Assembly (NCBI GenBank): GCA_903882805.1
Contig: CAIRYK010000048.1
Coordinates: 1-64,000, forward strand
Origin: an uncultured Bacteroidota bacterium
Lineage (GTDB): Bacteria; Bacteroidota; Bacteroidia; Chitinophagales; Chitinophagaceae
DNA: 64,000 bases
Direction of reading: 5' to 3'
The notes under the pieces are model-generated. The model was not told the origin of the DNA. It saw nothing but the letters and a program-made list of their open reading frames with translations, and did no database searches. Shown here piece after piece: positions 46,408-55,084 of the stretch. A program made the position numbers and the translations under genes. Every line of letters begins with the position of its first letter. Positions within the stretch are counted from its first letter, which is position 1.

Positions 46408-49400
46408 ATGGGTATGAAATGTAATGTTTTCTTTTTGTTTTACTTAATGGTTTCTGTATTTATCGGAAACACTCTTTCTGCTCAGGTTTTTAGCGGTGGC
46501 AGGAGTCAATCGTTATCGGTATGCCAGAATAGCGCCGCTGTACCTATAAACACATTATTATCTGCCGATAATAGTTCAGTTGGCGTTACTCAAAACTGGT
46601 CAGTAATTTCCGTTCCTACGCATGGCACACTTGTAGTTAGTTATACTGCCATTACCACAGGTACTGTTATCATTCCATCAGGGCAAACATATGTTCCGAG
46701 TCCTTTTTATGCGGGTCCCGATTCTTTTAAGGTACAGGTTTCCGATGGCGTTAGCGCAGACACTACAACAGTATATGTGACGGTAAATGTACTACCCTCT
46801 GTCATAACAGGTGGCTCTCGCACGTGTATAGGGGTATGCATACCTTTGGCTAATTCCACTCCCGGCGGCGTTTGGAGCTCCACGAGCGCATTTGTTACTG
46901 TAGGTTCTTCTACCGGCGTAGTTTGCGGCAGCGCTGCGGGCGGCTCGGTCATTACCTACAGTTTGGCTACGGGTTGTTATGCAACAAAAGTGGTTACAGT
47001 TACTGCTACCCCCGATTTTACAGGCGCGCCAGGAATATGCACAGGCGCTACAACACCGCTTGTGGGCTCATTTACCGGCGGTGCATGGGTAAGCGGTAGC
47101 CCGGCAATAGCAACTGTTGGCTCTACATCGGGATTAGTTACCGGCATTTCTGCGGGTACTGCAACTATTACCTATACTTCTAGCCCTGGCTGCACAGCAG
47201 TGCGTGTTATAGTAGTTTCGCTAGCGCCCTCTCCAATTGCCGGCATTAATCCGGTTTGCGTTGGGCTTACAACACTTTGGACCAATGGCGTTACAGTTGG
47301 TTCGTGGTCAAGTAGCGCTCCTGCTATAGCTACAATTGGCAGTTCGTCAGGTATGGTTACGGGAGTATCTGCAGGTACGGCAGTTATAAGCTATCATACC
47401 GGGGTTGGATGCTATATTACAAAAACAACAACGGTGGTATCTACACCCGGCGCTATTACTGGCGCTGCTAACCTATGTATGGGTGGCTCTACTACGTTGA
47501 GTAATTCTACCACAGGCGGGTCTTGGATAAGCGGAAACCCTGGCGTCGCTGCGGTGGGTTCATTATCTGGCTCCGTTACAGGCATCGCCGCAGGTACTGC
47601 AGTTATTAGTTATTCGCTAGGGGGTAGTTGCGTAGCTATAAGGTTAGTGACCGTACATCCGACGCCATCTCCACTATCTGGCGCATCCGACATCTGCACA
47701 GGTGTTACTTCGCCTTATACAACTGGAGTTGGGGGCGGCATCTGGACGTCAGGTAGTATGTCTATTGCTACCGTCGGCAGCTTGTCGGGAATGGTTTTGG
47801 GCGTTGCTGCAGGTGTTGCTACTATTACCTACACTACCGGAGCAGGTTGCACTGCTACAAAGACATTAACTGTTCATGCCACGCCATCGCCGGGCGTTCT
47901 GAGTGGCGACACCGTAGTATGCGTGGGCGATTCTATTGCGCTTACCAGTTCAGTAGGCGGCGGTGTATGGACAGTTTCAAACAGTCATGCAGGTATTTCT
48001 ATCGGCAGGGTTTGGGGTGCTAGCTCTGGCATAGATACAGTTATATACACCGTTGCTACATCATATTGCAGCGCTGCCGCCATTCATATAGTATTGGTTA
48101 ATCCCTTACCCAATGCTGGCGTCATTACCGGCGCCGACAGCGTTTGTGAGGGAGCTACTGTATCATTAACCGATGCAACGGCCGGAGGAGTATGGTCGGT
48201 AACAGATACGCTGGCGACAATAACGTCGGGTGGGGTAGCGACAGGTGTTTGGCCGGGTGTTGATACTGTTTTGTATACAGTTACCAATACTTGCGGTACA
48301 GCTATAGCCCGCCATGCTATAAGGGTCAATCCGTTGCCAATTGCAGGTGTCATTGAGGGTACTTCTGATGCTTGCCTTGGAGCCGATATTATACTTGTAG
48401 ATACCATAGCAGGCGGCGCATGGAGCGCTGTAAACGGCGCGGTTACAGTAGTAGGCGGCATCGTTACAGGCGTTTCTATTGGCGTAGACACAATTATTTA
48501 CACAGTTACCAATTCTTGCGGCACAGCATCTGCCACAAAAACAGTAATTGTTAATCCATTGCCTTTTGCAGGTGTTGTTACTACTGCAGGGGTAGGGGCA
48601 ATTTGTCCGGGCGATACTGTATCTTTCGCAGACACAGTATCGGGCGGTTTCTGGTCAACTGTAACCGGCGTGGCTATGGTTAGTCCTGACGGATTGGTAA
48701 CCGGCGTTGTGGGTGGAGTTGATACCGTTGTTTACAGTTTGTTTAACGTGTGCGGCGTTGCCACTGCTTCGCATACAGTAGCGGTCAATCCCGGTCCGTT
48801 TGCCGGGTTTATTTCTGGCGATGGCGCTGTTTGCGCCGGTTCAGCCATTGTATTAACCAATTCTGTAACCGGCGGCACGTGGATGAGTAGCAATACCGTT
48901 AGCGCAACAGTAGATGTAACCGGCGTAGTAACTGGAATTGCGCCCGGAACGGCAGATATATATTATGTGGTTGCAAATGGTTGCGGAACAGACACAGCAA
49001 GACAAACCATTGCTATAGAAATACCAGTATTACCTATTTTAGGTACAAGTGAGGTTTGTCCATTTGAGTTGGCAACATTTATTGATCCTACGCCGGGAGG
49101 AACATGGAGTAGCAGTAATTTACTTGTGGCGCCTGTTTTTGGCGGTTTCGCCATTGGTATTACGCCAGGTACAACAACGATCTCCTATACTATAAATAAT
49201 TCTTGCGGTACAAGCGTTGCCACGTTCGATTTGCGCGTAAAAACAGCGGAAGAGTGTAATCCTACTGCTGTAGATAACCGCACTTTGGCAACTGAGGGTA
49301 TGAGCATTTATCCTAATCCTAATTTCGGTGCATTTTCAGTAAAAGTTAATGCTACCATCAACGAGGAGGCGCAAATAGCTATAACGAATGTAGCTGGCGC

Positions 49401-49530
49401 TATAGTGGCGAAACATACTTTTCAAACCAATGTACAGTATCCGGTTACATTAAAGGTTTCTTCAGGTTTGTATTTCATACAGGTTACAACATCGGCGCAC
49501 ACCTATGTCGAGAAAGTGGTAATTGAATAG
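46408..49530 (+). CDS. Ig-like (BIG2-type) repeat surface protein with cadherin-like N-terminal domain and T9SS sorting domain
   Basis: A protein of 1040 residues, complete. Signal peptide (cut after LSAQ). Residues about 28-130 look like a cadherin-type domain (SVPTHGTLVV, YAGPDSFKVQVSDG). Eleven Ig-like repeats follow, of the same family as the giant gene at 3-7220, each with VC/IC near the start and GG-x-W. Repeats 1-5 have the second Cys in a GC motif. From repeat 7 on it moves to a NTCGTA/NSCGTA motif, a second sub-type. The end (IYPNPNFGAFSVKV ... SGLYFIQVT) is a type A T9SS tail. A -7 box TAAATTTG lies at 46352-46359. Probably a surface adhesin. Confidence 0.92.
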   Translation: MGMKCNVFFLFYLMVSVFIGNTLSAQVFSGGRSQSLSVCQNSAAVPINTLLSADNSSVGVTQNWSVISVPTHGTLVVSYTAITTGTVIIPSGQTYVPSPFYAGPDSFKVQVSDGVSADTTTVYVTVNVLPSVITGGSRTCIGVCIPLANSTPGGVWSSTSAFVTVGSSTGVVCGSAAGGSVITYSLATGCYATKVVTVTATPDFTGAPGICTGATTPLVGSFTGGAWVSGSPAIATVGSTSGLVTGISAGTATITYTSSPGCTAVRVIVVSLAPSPIAGINPVCVGLTTLWTNGVTVGSWSSSAPAIATIGSSSGMVTGVSAGTAVISYHTGVGCYITKTTTVVSTPGAITGAANLCMGGSTTLSNSTTGGSWISGNPGVAAVGSLSGSVTGIAAGTAVISYSLGGSCVAIRLVTVHPTPSPLSGASDICTGVTSPYTTGVGGGIWTSGSMSIATVGSLSGMVLGVAAGVATITYTTGAGCTATKTLTVHATPSPGVLSGDTVVCVGDSIALTSSVGGGVWTVSNSHAGISIGRVWGASSGIDTVIYTVATSYCSAAAIHIVLVNPLPNAGVITGADSVCEGATVSLTDATAGGVWSVTDTLATITSGGVATGVWPGVDTVLYTVTNTCGTAIARHAIRVNPLPIAGVIEGTSDACLGADIILVDTIAGGAWSAVNGAVTVVGGIVTGVSIGVDTIIYTVTNSCGTASATKTVIVNPLPFAGVVTTAGVGAICPGDTVSFADTVSGGFWSTVTGVAMVSPDGLVTGVVGGVDTVVYSLFNVCGVATASHTVAVNPGPFAGFISGDGAVCAGSAIVLTNSVTGGTWMSSNTVSATVDVTGVVTGIAPGTADIYYVVANGCGTDTARQTIAIEIPVLPILGTSEVCPFELATFIDPTPGGTWSSSNLLVAPVFGGFAIGITPGTTTISYTINNSCGTSVATFDLRVKTAEECNPTAVDNRTLATEGMSIYPNPNFGAFSVKVNATINEEAQIAITNVAGAIVAKHTFQTNVQYPVTLKVSSGLYFIQVTTSAHTYVEKVVIE

Positions 49531-49552
49531 CAATGATAAAATAAAACTCCTT

Positions 49553-49587
49553 CAGGTTGCTTCTGTATAAGGCGCAGCCTGTTTTTT
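49553..49587 (+). terminator. Terminator of the 46408 gene
   Basis: CAGGTTGC (49553-49560) pairs with GCAGCCTG (49574-49581), one G-U, followed by six T. Confidence 0.78.
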
Positions 49588-49699
49588 ATGTATCTATATT
49601 GTAGTGATTTGCTGCACTCTTACCGTCTGAAAAGTGTTGAGTTTAGCTATTTTGTATCATTGTTTTGCGTTTCTGGTTTCTTTTAGTGTTACTTTAACT

Positions 49700-49724
49700 T
49701 ACTTTTGCAGCCCTTATACAAGGG
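49700..49724 (+). promoter_or_regulatory. E1 gene -7 box with adjoining 5'-leader hairpin
   Basis: TACTTTTG (49700-49707) is followed by CAG and the hairpin CCCTT-ATAC-AAGGG (49711-49724), ten nt before the ATG. The arrangement parallels 41207-41232 in front of fumC. No convincing -33 box. Confidence 0.5.
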
Positions 49725-49733
49725 ACGCGATTC

Positions 49734-51788
49734 ATGCTATCAAAAGAATTATTACTTAGGGCTTACCGGTTGATGATGACTGCTAAAGCTATGGCAGATA
49801 TTTATGATGCAAACAGGCAGGTATGCAAGTATGTGCATAGCACATCGCGGGGCCATGAAGCCATACAGCTCGCTACGGGTTTTTTACTTAAGCCTTGCGA
49901 TTATGTAAGTCCGTATTACCGCGATGAAAGTATGATGTTGGGTATGGGCTACCGCCCCTACGAGTTGATGCTGCAGTTGCTGGCCAAAGGCGGCGACCCC
50001 TTTACTGGCGGTCGGGCTTATTACAACCACCCAAATATCAGACGCGACGGTTTTCCCACAATTATTCATCAGAGCAGCGCTACCGGCATGCAGGTGATAC
50101 CCACAACAGGTATAGCGCAGGGCGTACAGTATCGTGAAAAAGAAAAGCTATCAAATTATCCCATTCCTCCGGTTACCATTTGCTCATTGGGCGATGGTAG
50201 TGTTACAGAAGGCGAGGTGAGCGAAGCATTCCAGTTTGCTGTATTAAAGCAATTGCCCATCATTTATTTGGTGCAAGACAATGACTGGGGTATTTCAGTA
50301 AGTAGCGACGAAGCGCGTACAATGGACGCTTTTGAGTTTGCAGCCGGCTTTAAGGGCATGGAGCGCGTACGGGTAAATGGCAGCGATTTTACAGATTCGT
50401 ACAACACCATGGAATATACCATGGAGTGGGTGCGCAAGCATCGTAAACCTATTCTTGTTCATGCCAAAGTTCCGCTGCTCGGGCATCATACTTCTGGTGT
50501 GCGCAAAGAGTGGTACCGCAGTCCGCAAGACTTGGCTAAGCACAGTCTTGACGACCCTGCGCCAAAATTGAGAAAGTTATTATTACAACAAAAACTGGTT
50601 ACCGAACAGGAACTGGAAAAAATAGAGGAAGAACAACGTATTTATGCTCAGTCGGAATTTGATGCAGCTGTTGCAGCTCCCGAACCAGATGTAAATAAAG
50701 TTGCTGACTTTGTTTATGCGCCATCGCCGGTTACGGAAGAAAAAGGTAACAGATGCCCGGAGGGCCGTGAGAAAGTGGTGATGGTAGACGCTGCATTGCA
50801 TGCTGTTGAGGAACTGCTGCAAGACCACCCGAATGCTTTGTTTTACGGACAAGATGTGGGCAAGCGGTTGGGCGGTGTGTTTCGCGAGGCTGCTACGCTT
50901 GCCGATAAATTTGGCGATAATCGAGTTTTCAATATGGCCATCCAGGAAGCCTATATTGTAGGTTCTACTGTGGGCATGAACGCAGTAGGGTTGAAACCCA
51001 TTGTTGAGGTGCAGTTTGCCGACTATATTTATCCCGGTATCAATCAGTTGGTTACAGAAATAAGTAAGTCGTGCTACCTGAGTTGTGGTAAGTTTCCAAT
51101 ATCCATGATACTCAGAGTGCCAATTGGCGCTTATGGCGGCGGCGGCCCTTATCATAGCGGCAGTGTAGAGAGTACACTGGCAACAATCAAGGGTATTAAA
51201 ATCGCCTACCCCAGTAATGCCGCCGATATAAAGGGGTTGATAAAAGCTGCCTACTACGATGGTAATCCGGTAGTAATGCTGGAGCATAAGGGATTATACT
51301 GGAGTAAGGTGCCGGGTACAGAAGATGCAAAAACGGTAGAACCAGATCGTGATTATATACTGCCATTTGGCAAGGGCGCCGTGGCGCTTGAACCTTCAGA
51401 TGAAGCTGTAGATAACGGAGAGTCTGTATGTATCATCACCTACGGTATGGGCGTATACTGGGCAAAAAATGCTGCCAAACAATATCCCGGTCAAGTGGAG
51501 ATTATTGATATTCGCACTATTTATCCACTCGACGAAGAACTGATATACAATACTGTAAAGAAGCACGGCAAGTGCATAGTACTTACTGAAGAGCAGTTGC
51601 GTAATTCTTTTTGCGAAGCGCTCGCCGGACGTATTGCTCAACACTGTTTTCGCTACCTCGATGGGCCTGTGCAAACCATGGGTGCGCTCGACCTACCGGC
51701 AGTACCTATGAACATGGCGCTGGAGGCTGCTATGCTGCCCAATGCCGATAAAGTAGCTGCAAAAATAGGCGAGACACTCAACTGGTAG
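49734..51788 (+). CDS. 2-oxoisovalerate-type dehydrogenase E1, fused alpha and beta subunits
   Basis: A protein of 684 residues. The N-terminal half is E1-alpha: YVSPYYRDESMMLGMG, and the TPP motif beginning GDGSVTEGE at residue 153 and ending about 30 residues later with QDN. After a linker (about 290-345) comes E1-beta: LFYGQDVGKRLGGVFREA, FNMAIQEAYIVGSTVGMN, QFADYIYPGINQLVTE, and the C-terminal transketolase domain with IDIRTIYPLDEE. It decarboxylates branched-chain 2-oxo acids (or a related acid) and passes the acyl group to an E2 lipoyl domain. Single-chain E1 of this kind is common in Bacteroidota. No E2 or E3 gene adjoins; the E2 at 62956 is of the pyruvate type. Confidence 0.92.
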   Translation: MLSKELLLRAYRLMMTAKAMADIYDANRQVCKYVHSTSRGHEAIQLATGFLLKPCDYVSPYYRDESMMLGMGYRPYELMLQLLAKGGDPFTGGRAYYNHPNIRRDGFPTIIHQSSATGMQVIPTTGIAQGVQYREKEKLSNYPIPPVTICSLGDGSVTEGEVSEAFQFAVLKQLPIIYLVQDNDWGISVSSDEARTMDAFEFAAGFKGMERVRVNGSDFTDSYNTMEYTMEWVRKHRKPILVHAKVPLLGHHTSGVRKEWYRSPQDLAKHSLDDPAPKLRKLLLQQKLVTEQELEKIEEEQRIYAQSEFDAAVAAPEPDVNKVADFVYAPSPVTEEKGNRCPEGREKVVMVDAALHAVEELLQDHPNALFYGQDVGKRLGGVFREAATLADKFGDNRVFNMAIQEAYIVGSTVGMNAVGLKPIVEVQFADYIYPGINQLVTEISKSCYLSCGKFPISMILRVPIGAYGGGGPYHSGSVESTLATIKGIKIAYPSNAADIKGLIKAAYYDGNPVVMLEHKGLYWSKVPGTEDAKTVEPDRDYILPFGKGAVALEPSDEAVDNGESVCIITYGMGVYWAKNAAKQYPGQVEIIDIRTIYPLDEELIYNTVKKHGKCIVLTEEQLRNSFCEALAGRIAQHCFRYLDGPVQTMGALDLPAVPMNMALEAAMLPNADKVAAKIGETLNW

Positions 51789-51835
51789 TATGTAATACAC
51801 CTTAGGGAGTCGAAAATAGGGACATTCGAAAAGTA

Positions 51836-51870
51836 GAAAAGGCAGCCATAAAAATTACTGCTACCTTTTC
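51836..51870 (+). terminator. Possible terminator of the E1 gene
   Basis: GAAAAGGCAGC (51836-51846) and GCTACCTTTTC (51860-51870) pair at 10 of 11 positions; AATAGTTTTT follows. Moderate evidence. Confidence 0.5.
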
Positions 51871-51944
51871 AATAGTTTTTATAAATTTGAGCGCTTGATA
51901 ATTTGTTGAGCCATTCCTGTACTTTAGGTAATAACCATTATATT

Positions 51945-52907
51945 ATGTTTTTATCAAAAAAAATCAATTCTTTCAGGGTATCTGCATTGCTGTTTATGTC
52001 GGTTTGTACTTTTGCATCTAATGCACAAACCAATCCCGACCATAGAATAAAAAATCAGTATCCATGCGCAGAATGTGCTGTGTACGATAACAACGGTAAT
52101 GACTTGAGGGGATTTATCAATGCCAAGAAGCAAGACTTTATGCTGAAAGGCGAAAAAGTACAGGCTGCATCGGCAGGTAGCTGGGGGTATGTGCAGATAA
52201 AAAATGCTCGCGTACCTTCTGTGAACAAACAAGGCGAACTAAGCTATAACCAGTACATAGACGCTACGCTGGCGATGAGCAAAACCACCGATGGCGCACA
52301 AGCCACCTGGTGGGCGCGCGAATGCAACATGCCCAAGGGCGCGCTGGTGTACCTGAAAACAGAAGATAAAGATAAATTGAGCCTTACCAATGTGAAATAT
52401 CGCGACCTGATACATGAAACAGAAGGTAAGAAGATGACGCTGGTAGAATATAATGGCGATACCTATAATCAGGAAGATTATGATGCGCTATTTAAAAACT
52501 ACCTGCTTCTGCCCGCCGACGCTATAAAGGAAGTGGGCGACTACAAAACACTGGTAGATTTTTACAATGGGTTTTTAGGTAAATTTTCATCTGTTTCTGA
52601 TCCATTGATTGAGAATAAGTCTTTTATTACTTTCCTAACCATTAATAAGGTAAAGTATATCGCGTATTTTAATGTCGTTCATGGTAAACTGGCGGGTAAA
52701 CTTATGCCTGCCGAAATAGAATACGAAACAGATAAAGAACCCCGCACAAAACAGATATTCAAGAAACTGACCGGTAATGTGGTGTTTATATATGGCGATG
52801 ATGTATTTGGTATGGAGAAAACCATTATAAAGTATGCTAAAGCCAACAACATAAAACTAAACAGAAAGAAAACTACCGACCAAACAACCTTTAACGAGGA
52901 TAAGTAA
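51945..52907 (+). CDS. Secreted hypothetical protein
   Basis: A protein of 320 residues from the ATG at 51945 (the frame is open 14 codons earlier, but that part does not look coding). Signal peptide cut near ASNAQ. The mature part contains CAECAVYDNNG, TWWARECNMPKGALVYL and YIDATLAMSK, with three Cys close to Trp-rich segments, and a lysine-rich C-terminus. I do not recognise the family. TAAATTTG at 51882-51889 is a possible -7 box. A terminator follows. Confidence 0.72.
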   Translation: MFLSKKINSFRVSALLFMSVCTFASNAQTNPDHRIKNQYPCAECAVYDNNGNDLRGFINAKKQDFMLKGEKVQAASAGSWGYVQIKNARVPSVNKQGELSYNQYIDATLAMSKTTDGAQATWWARECNMPKGALVYLKTEDKDKLSLTNVKYRDLIHETEGKKMTLVEYNGDTYNQEDYDALFKNYLLLPADAIKEVGDYKTLVDFYNGFLGKFSSVSDPLIENKSFITFLTINKVKYIAYFNVVHGKLAGKLMPAEIEYETDKEPRTKQIFKKLTGNVVFIYGDDVFGMEKTIIKYAKANNIKLNRKKTTDQTTFNEDK

Positions 52908-52933
52908 GTAGGCTTAGGTTATAAACATTATTG

Positions 52934-52976
52934 AGGTTGCAGACCAGTAAGTTGGTTGTTGCAACCTTTTTATTTT
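52934..52976 (+). terminator. Terminator of the 51945 gene
   Basis: AGGTTGCA (52934-52941) pairs exactly with TGCAACCT (52960-52967), followed by TTTTATTTT. Confidence 0.72.
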
Positions 52977-53102
52977 AGGGTAGAGTAAGGGTAGTAGGGG
53001 TTGTGAAATACCAGTAAACGACGGTTGCAAACCGGCTACTTTAGTGAGACACAAGTGTACCCTGCGGAACACTCGCGCAAGATAGGGGCGTATTGTAGCC
53101 CG

Positions 53103-53462
53103 TTAATATGCTTTTATCAGAATATCGGCAGGTATTTGCAATCTATCTACCAGTTTGCGAATCATGGCAAGATTTAACTTTCGCTTGCCCGAAAGTATTT
53201 CCGACTTACGGGAGCGATATCCTAATATGTCCGACAAGTCAGCCTCAGACATATTCATTTGTTCAAGCCTGAATTTTATTGCTTCCAATGGTTCCGGTTT
53301 TGGAATTGGATAATGCTTGTTTTCATAATCTTTCAGCAATATAGAAAGCACTTCCAACTCATCTGCCTCAGGGCTGTCATCTGTAAGTGTTGCCTGCATC
53401 AATGCATAAACTCGGGCAAGAGCTATCTCGTATTGTTCCTCATTTTTTATCGGGTGCAGCAT
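53103..53462 (-). CDS. higA: HigA-type antitoxin / XRE-family regulator, orphan
   Basis: A protein of 119 residues. The N-terminal half is helical (YEIALARVYALMQ, ADELEVLSILLKDYE, the typical HigA spacer). The C-terminal half (about 60-119) is a helix-turn-helix: EQMNMSEADLSDILG, RSRKSEILSGKRKLNLAMIRKL. It would bind DNA and, in an intact locus, neutralise the HigB mRNA-cleaving toxin. In the usual order higB lies directly upstream and overlaps it. Here only the last 20-30 codons of a higB-like frame remain (53440-53535). A free-standing HigA may act as an ordinary regulator. Confidence 0.85.
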   Translation of the reverse strand: MLHPIKNEEQYEIALARVYALMQATLTDDSPEADELEVLSILLKDYENKHYPIPKPEPLEAIKFRLEQMNMSEADLSDILGYRSRKSEILSGKRKLNLAMIRKLVDRLQIPADILIKAY

Positions 53463-53535
53463 AGTCTACTTTTTTGATGTCTAATTTGTCGTATTGGGCA
53501 CAGTTAAACAACACAGGACAAAGCATGCAACACCA
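53440..53535 (-). pseudogene. higB: Relic of the higB toxin gene (3' end only)
   Basis: On the minus strand, a frame running into higA reads NCAQYDKLDIKKVDYAAP near its end and stops at 53440-53442, overlapping the higA start by 23 nt. The AQYDKLDI core matches the conserved HAEYDKIDV-type C-terminus of HigB/RelE toxins as I know it, and the overlap is the usual higBA geometry. Only about 30 codons are open; the acyl-CoA reductase stop lies at 53545, so the catalytic body of the toxin is gone. Confidence 0.6.
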
Positions 53536-53544
53536 TCATCGTAC

Positions 53545-54546
53545 CTACAAACTGCACAAAAAACCCATAGTATCCACACCATCGGCATAGTCGGCAAGAC
53601 CGGGTTTTTGGGCATCGCCAAAGGGTATGTAGTCGTGACCTATAATGGTTTGTATATCGGTATTGTTTTTTAGCTGTGTGGCCAGTTGTTCTTTGTTGTC
53701 GTAATGCTTGTAGTGCAGCACGCTCACTGCCGAAAACGGCATATCGTTTTCCACCATCAGCAGCGATTCGTTGCTCATGTAGGGTATGCGGTTCAGCAGG
53801 TATATGGCAAGGTGGTAGTCGTAGTTGTTTTTATATTTATTCAGGTCGGCATATTTGTTGTGCACATTAAATGCCTGCAGCAGGGTAGCGAAGTCGTAAT
53901 TGTGCGGTACATATATCTGTGTTACATTGCGGCAGCCCAATCCGTAGTATAGGTACACGTCATCGGCAAGCAGGCTTAGTTCTTCAGCCGTTTCGGTGCC
54001 ATCCAGTACCGCTACCGATGTTCTGTTTTTACGAATAATGTTGGGGTATTTGCCAAAATATTGCTCAAAATAGCGTGCAGTATTATTGCTGCCGGTGGCT
54101 ATATAGGCATCGCAATTGTTGAGTCGCTCGGCCACGTTTACCTGCTCTGCTACTGCCGGGTTCCATTCGGTCAGTTTAGCAATCAGGTGTTTCAGCAGCA
54201 CATCGTCTTTTGAGGATAGTTTTAAAGCCAGCTTGTGGCCACTCACAAAACCGCACAAAAAGTCGTGAAAACCCACCAGCGGAATATTACCGGCCATTAC
54301 AATGCCCACCAGTTTTGGCAACTTAGGTAGCGTATAGTTGGCTGTCCATTGCTCCAGTGCAGTGCGTTGCAGTAGTTGACTCGCTATGTTGGCGATTGCA
54401 AGATTTATATGTTCTTCTGTAAACCATGCATTTGCCTGCGCTGCTCTAAACTTAATGTTGTCCCATTCTTCGCCGCCGGCAGTCATATATTCGCCCAAAC
54501 TTACCAGCAAGTCTATGCGTGTGGCTAAATCTAAATTGGTATTCAT
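53545..54546 (-). CDS. LuxC-family acyl-CoA reductase
   Basis: A protein of 333 residues from the ATG at 54546 (a TTG three codons upstream is in frame). It is an aldehyde-dehydrogenase-like fold of the LuxC type: GIVMAGNIPLVGFHDFL, KLSSKDDVLLKHL, IATGSNNTARYFEQYF, and the nucleophile Cys in YYGLGCRNV. The reaction is NADPH-dependent reduction of an acyl-CoA or acyl-enzyme to aldehyde, or the reverse; the physiological substrate in Bacteroidota is unknown. Divergent from the ferredoxin gene across 132 nt, a pairing that suggests related control. The higB relic abuts its 3' end. Confidence 0.85.
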   Translation of the reverse strand: MNTNLDLATRIDLLVSLGEYMTAGGEEWDNIKFRAAQANAWFTEEHINLAIANIASQLLQRTALEQWTANYTLPKLPKLVGIVMAGNIPLVGFHDFLCGFVSGHKLALKLSSKDDVLLKHLIAKLTEWNPAVAEQVNVAERLNNCDAYIATGSNNTARYFEQYFGKYPNIIRKNRTSVAVLDGTETAEELSLLADDVYLYYGLGCRNVTQIYVPHNYDFATLLQAFNVHNKYADLNKYKNNYDYHLAIYLLNRIPYMSNESLLMVENDMPFSAVSVLHYKHYDNKEQLATQLKNNTDIQTIIGHDYIPFGDAQKPGLADYADGVDTMGFLCSL

Positions 54547-54639
54547 GTTCTGCAAAATTCAGTTATTTTAACCGTATTCCTTCAAAAAATTAGGGTAATA
54601 AATAGATGGGTAATCGTTTCGGTATTTGATGCGAAGTTG

Positions 54640-54647
54640 TAACTTTG
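54640..54647 (+). promoter_or_regulatory. -7 box of the ferredoxin gene
   Basis: TAACTTTG fits the TAnnTTTG consensus and lies 31 nt before the ATG. A TTTC at 54617-54620, 19 nt upstream, is a weak -33 candidate. Confidence 0.5.
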
Positions 54648-54678
54648 TGTAGAAAAACAAAATAAACTACAATTTCTT

Positions 54679-55026
54679 ATGGCTATTAAAATAACCGATG
54701 AGTGTATAAACTGCGGCGCCTGCGAACCGGAATGCCCCAATAATGCGATTTATGAAGGCGGTGTAGAATGGAGCGCTGCCGATGGTACTACAGTAAAAGG
54801 TGATTTTTTGCTAATGGATGGTACTACTACTCCGGCAGATGCGCCTCATGAGCCTGTAGCAGTAGATACTTACTATATTACCCCGCACAAGTGCACAGAG
54901 TGTCAGGGTTTTCACGATGAGCCACAGTGCGCTGCCGTTTGCCCGGTAGACTGTTGTGTACCTGATGAGATGTACAGAGAAACTGTTGACGAACTGCTTG
55001 CTAAGAAAGAACGTATGCACATGTAA
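54679..55026 (+). CDS. 4Fe-4S dicluster ferredoxin
   Basis: A protein of 115 residues. The first cluster motif is [11 protein letters not shown] (Cys 9, 12, 15, 19). The second is [21 protein letters not shown], with the longer insert between the second and third Cys typical of the YfhL/Alvin-type dicluster ferredoxins. Between them lies a 40-residue loop. It is a cytoplasmic low-potential electron carrier; its partner is unknown. Divergent neighbour: the LuxC-type acyl-CoA reductase. A strong bidirectional hairpin follows. Confidence 0.93.
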   Translation: MAIKITDECINCGACEPECPNNAIYEGGVEWSAADGTTVKGDFLLMDGTTTPADAPHEPVAVDTYYITPHKCTECQGFHDEPQCAAVCPVDCCVPDEMYRETVDELLAKKERMHM

Positions 55027-55029
55027 TTT

Positions 55030-55074
55030 ATATAAAATAATAACCCCCTCTCAGAGGGGGTTATTATTTTATAT
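55030..55074. terminator. Long palindromic bidirectional terminator
   Basis: Arms of 22 nt (55030-55051 and 55053-55074) are exact complements around a single base. The core is CCCCCTCT/AGAGGGGG and the flanks are AT-rich on both sides. It lies between the convergent ferredoxin and DUF6438-type genes, 3 nt from one stop and 10 nt from the other. Confidence 0.85.
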
Positions 55075-55084
55075 GCGTTGCTAA

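Noticed and set aside
50583-51287. Minus-strand open frame of 234 codons inside the E1 gene
   Set aside because: The plus-strand gene is clearly conserved; the antisense frame has no recognisable features.
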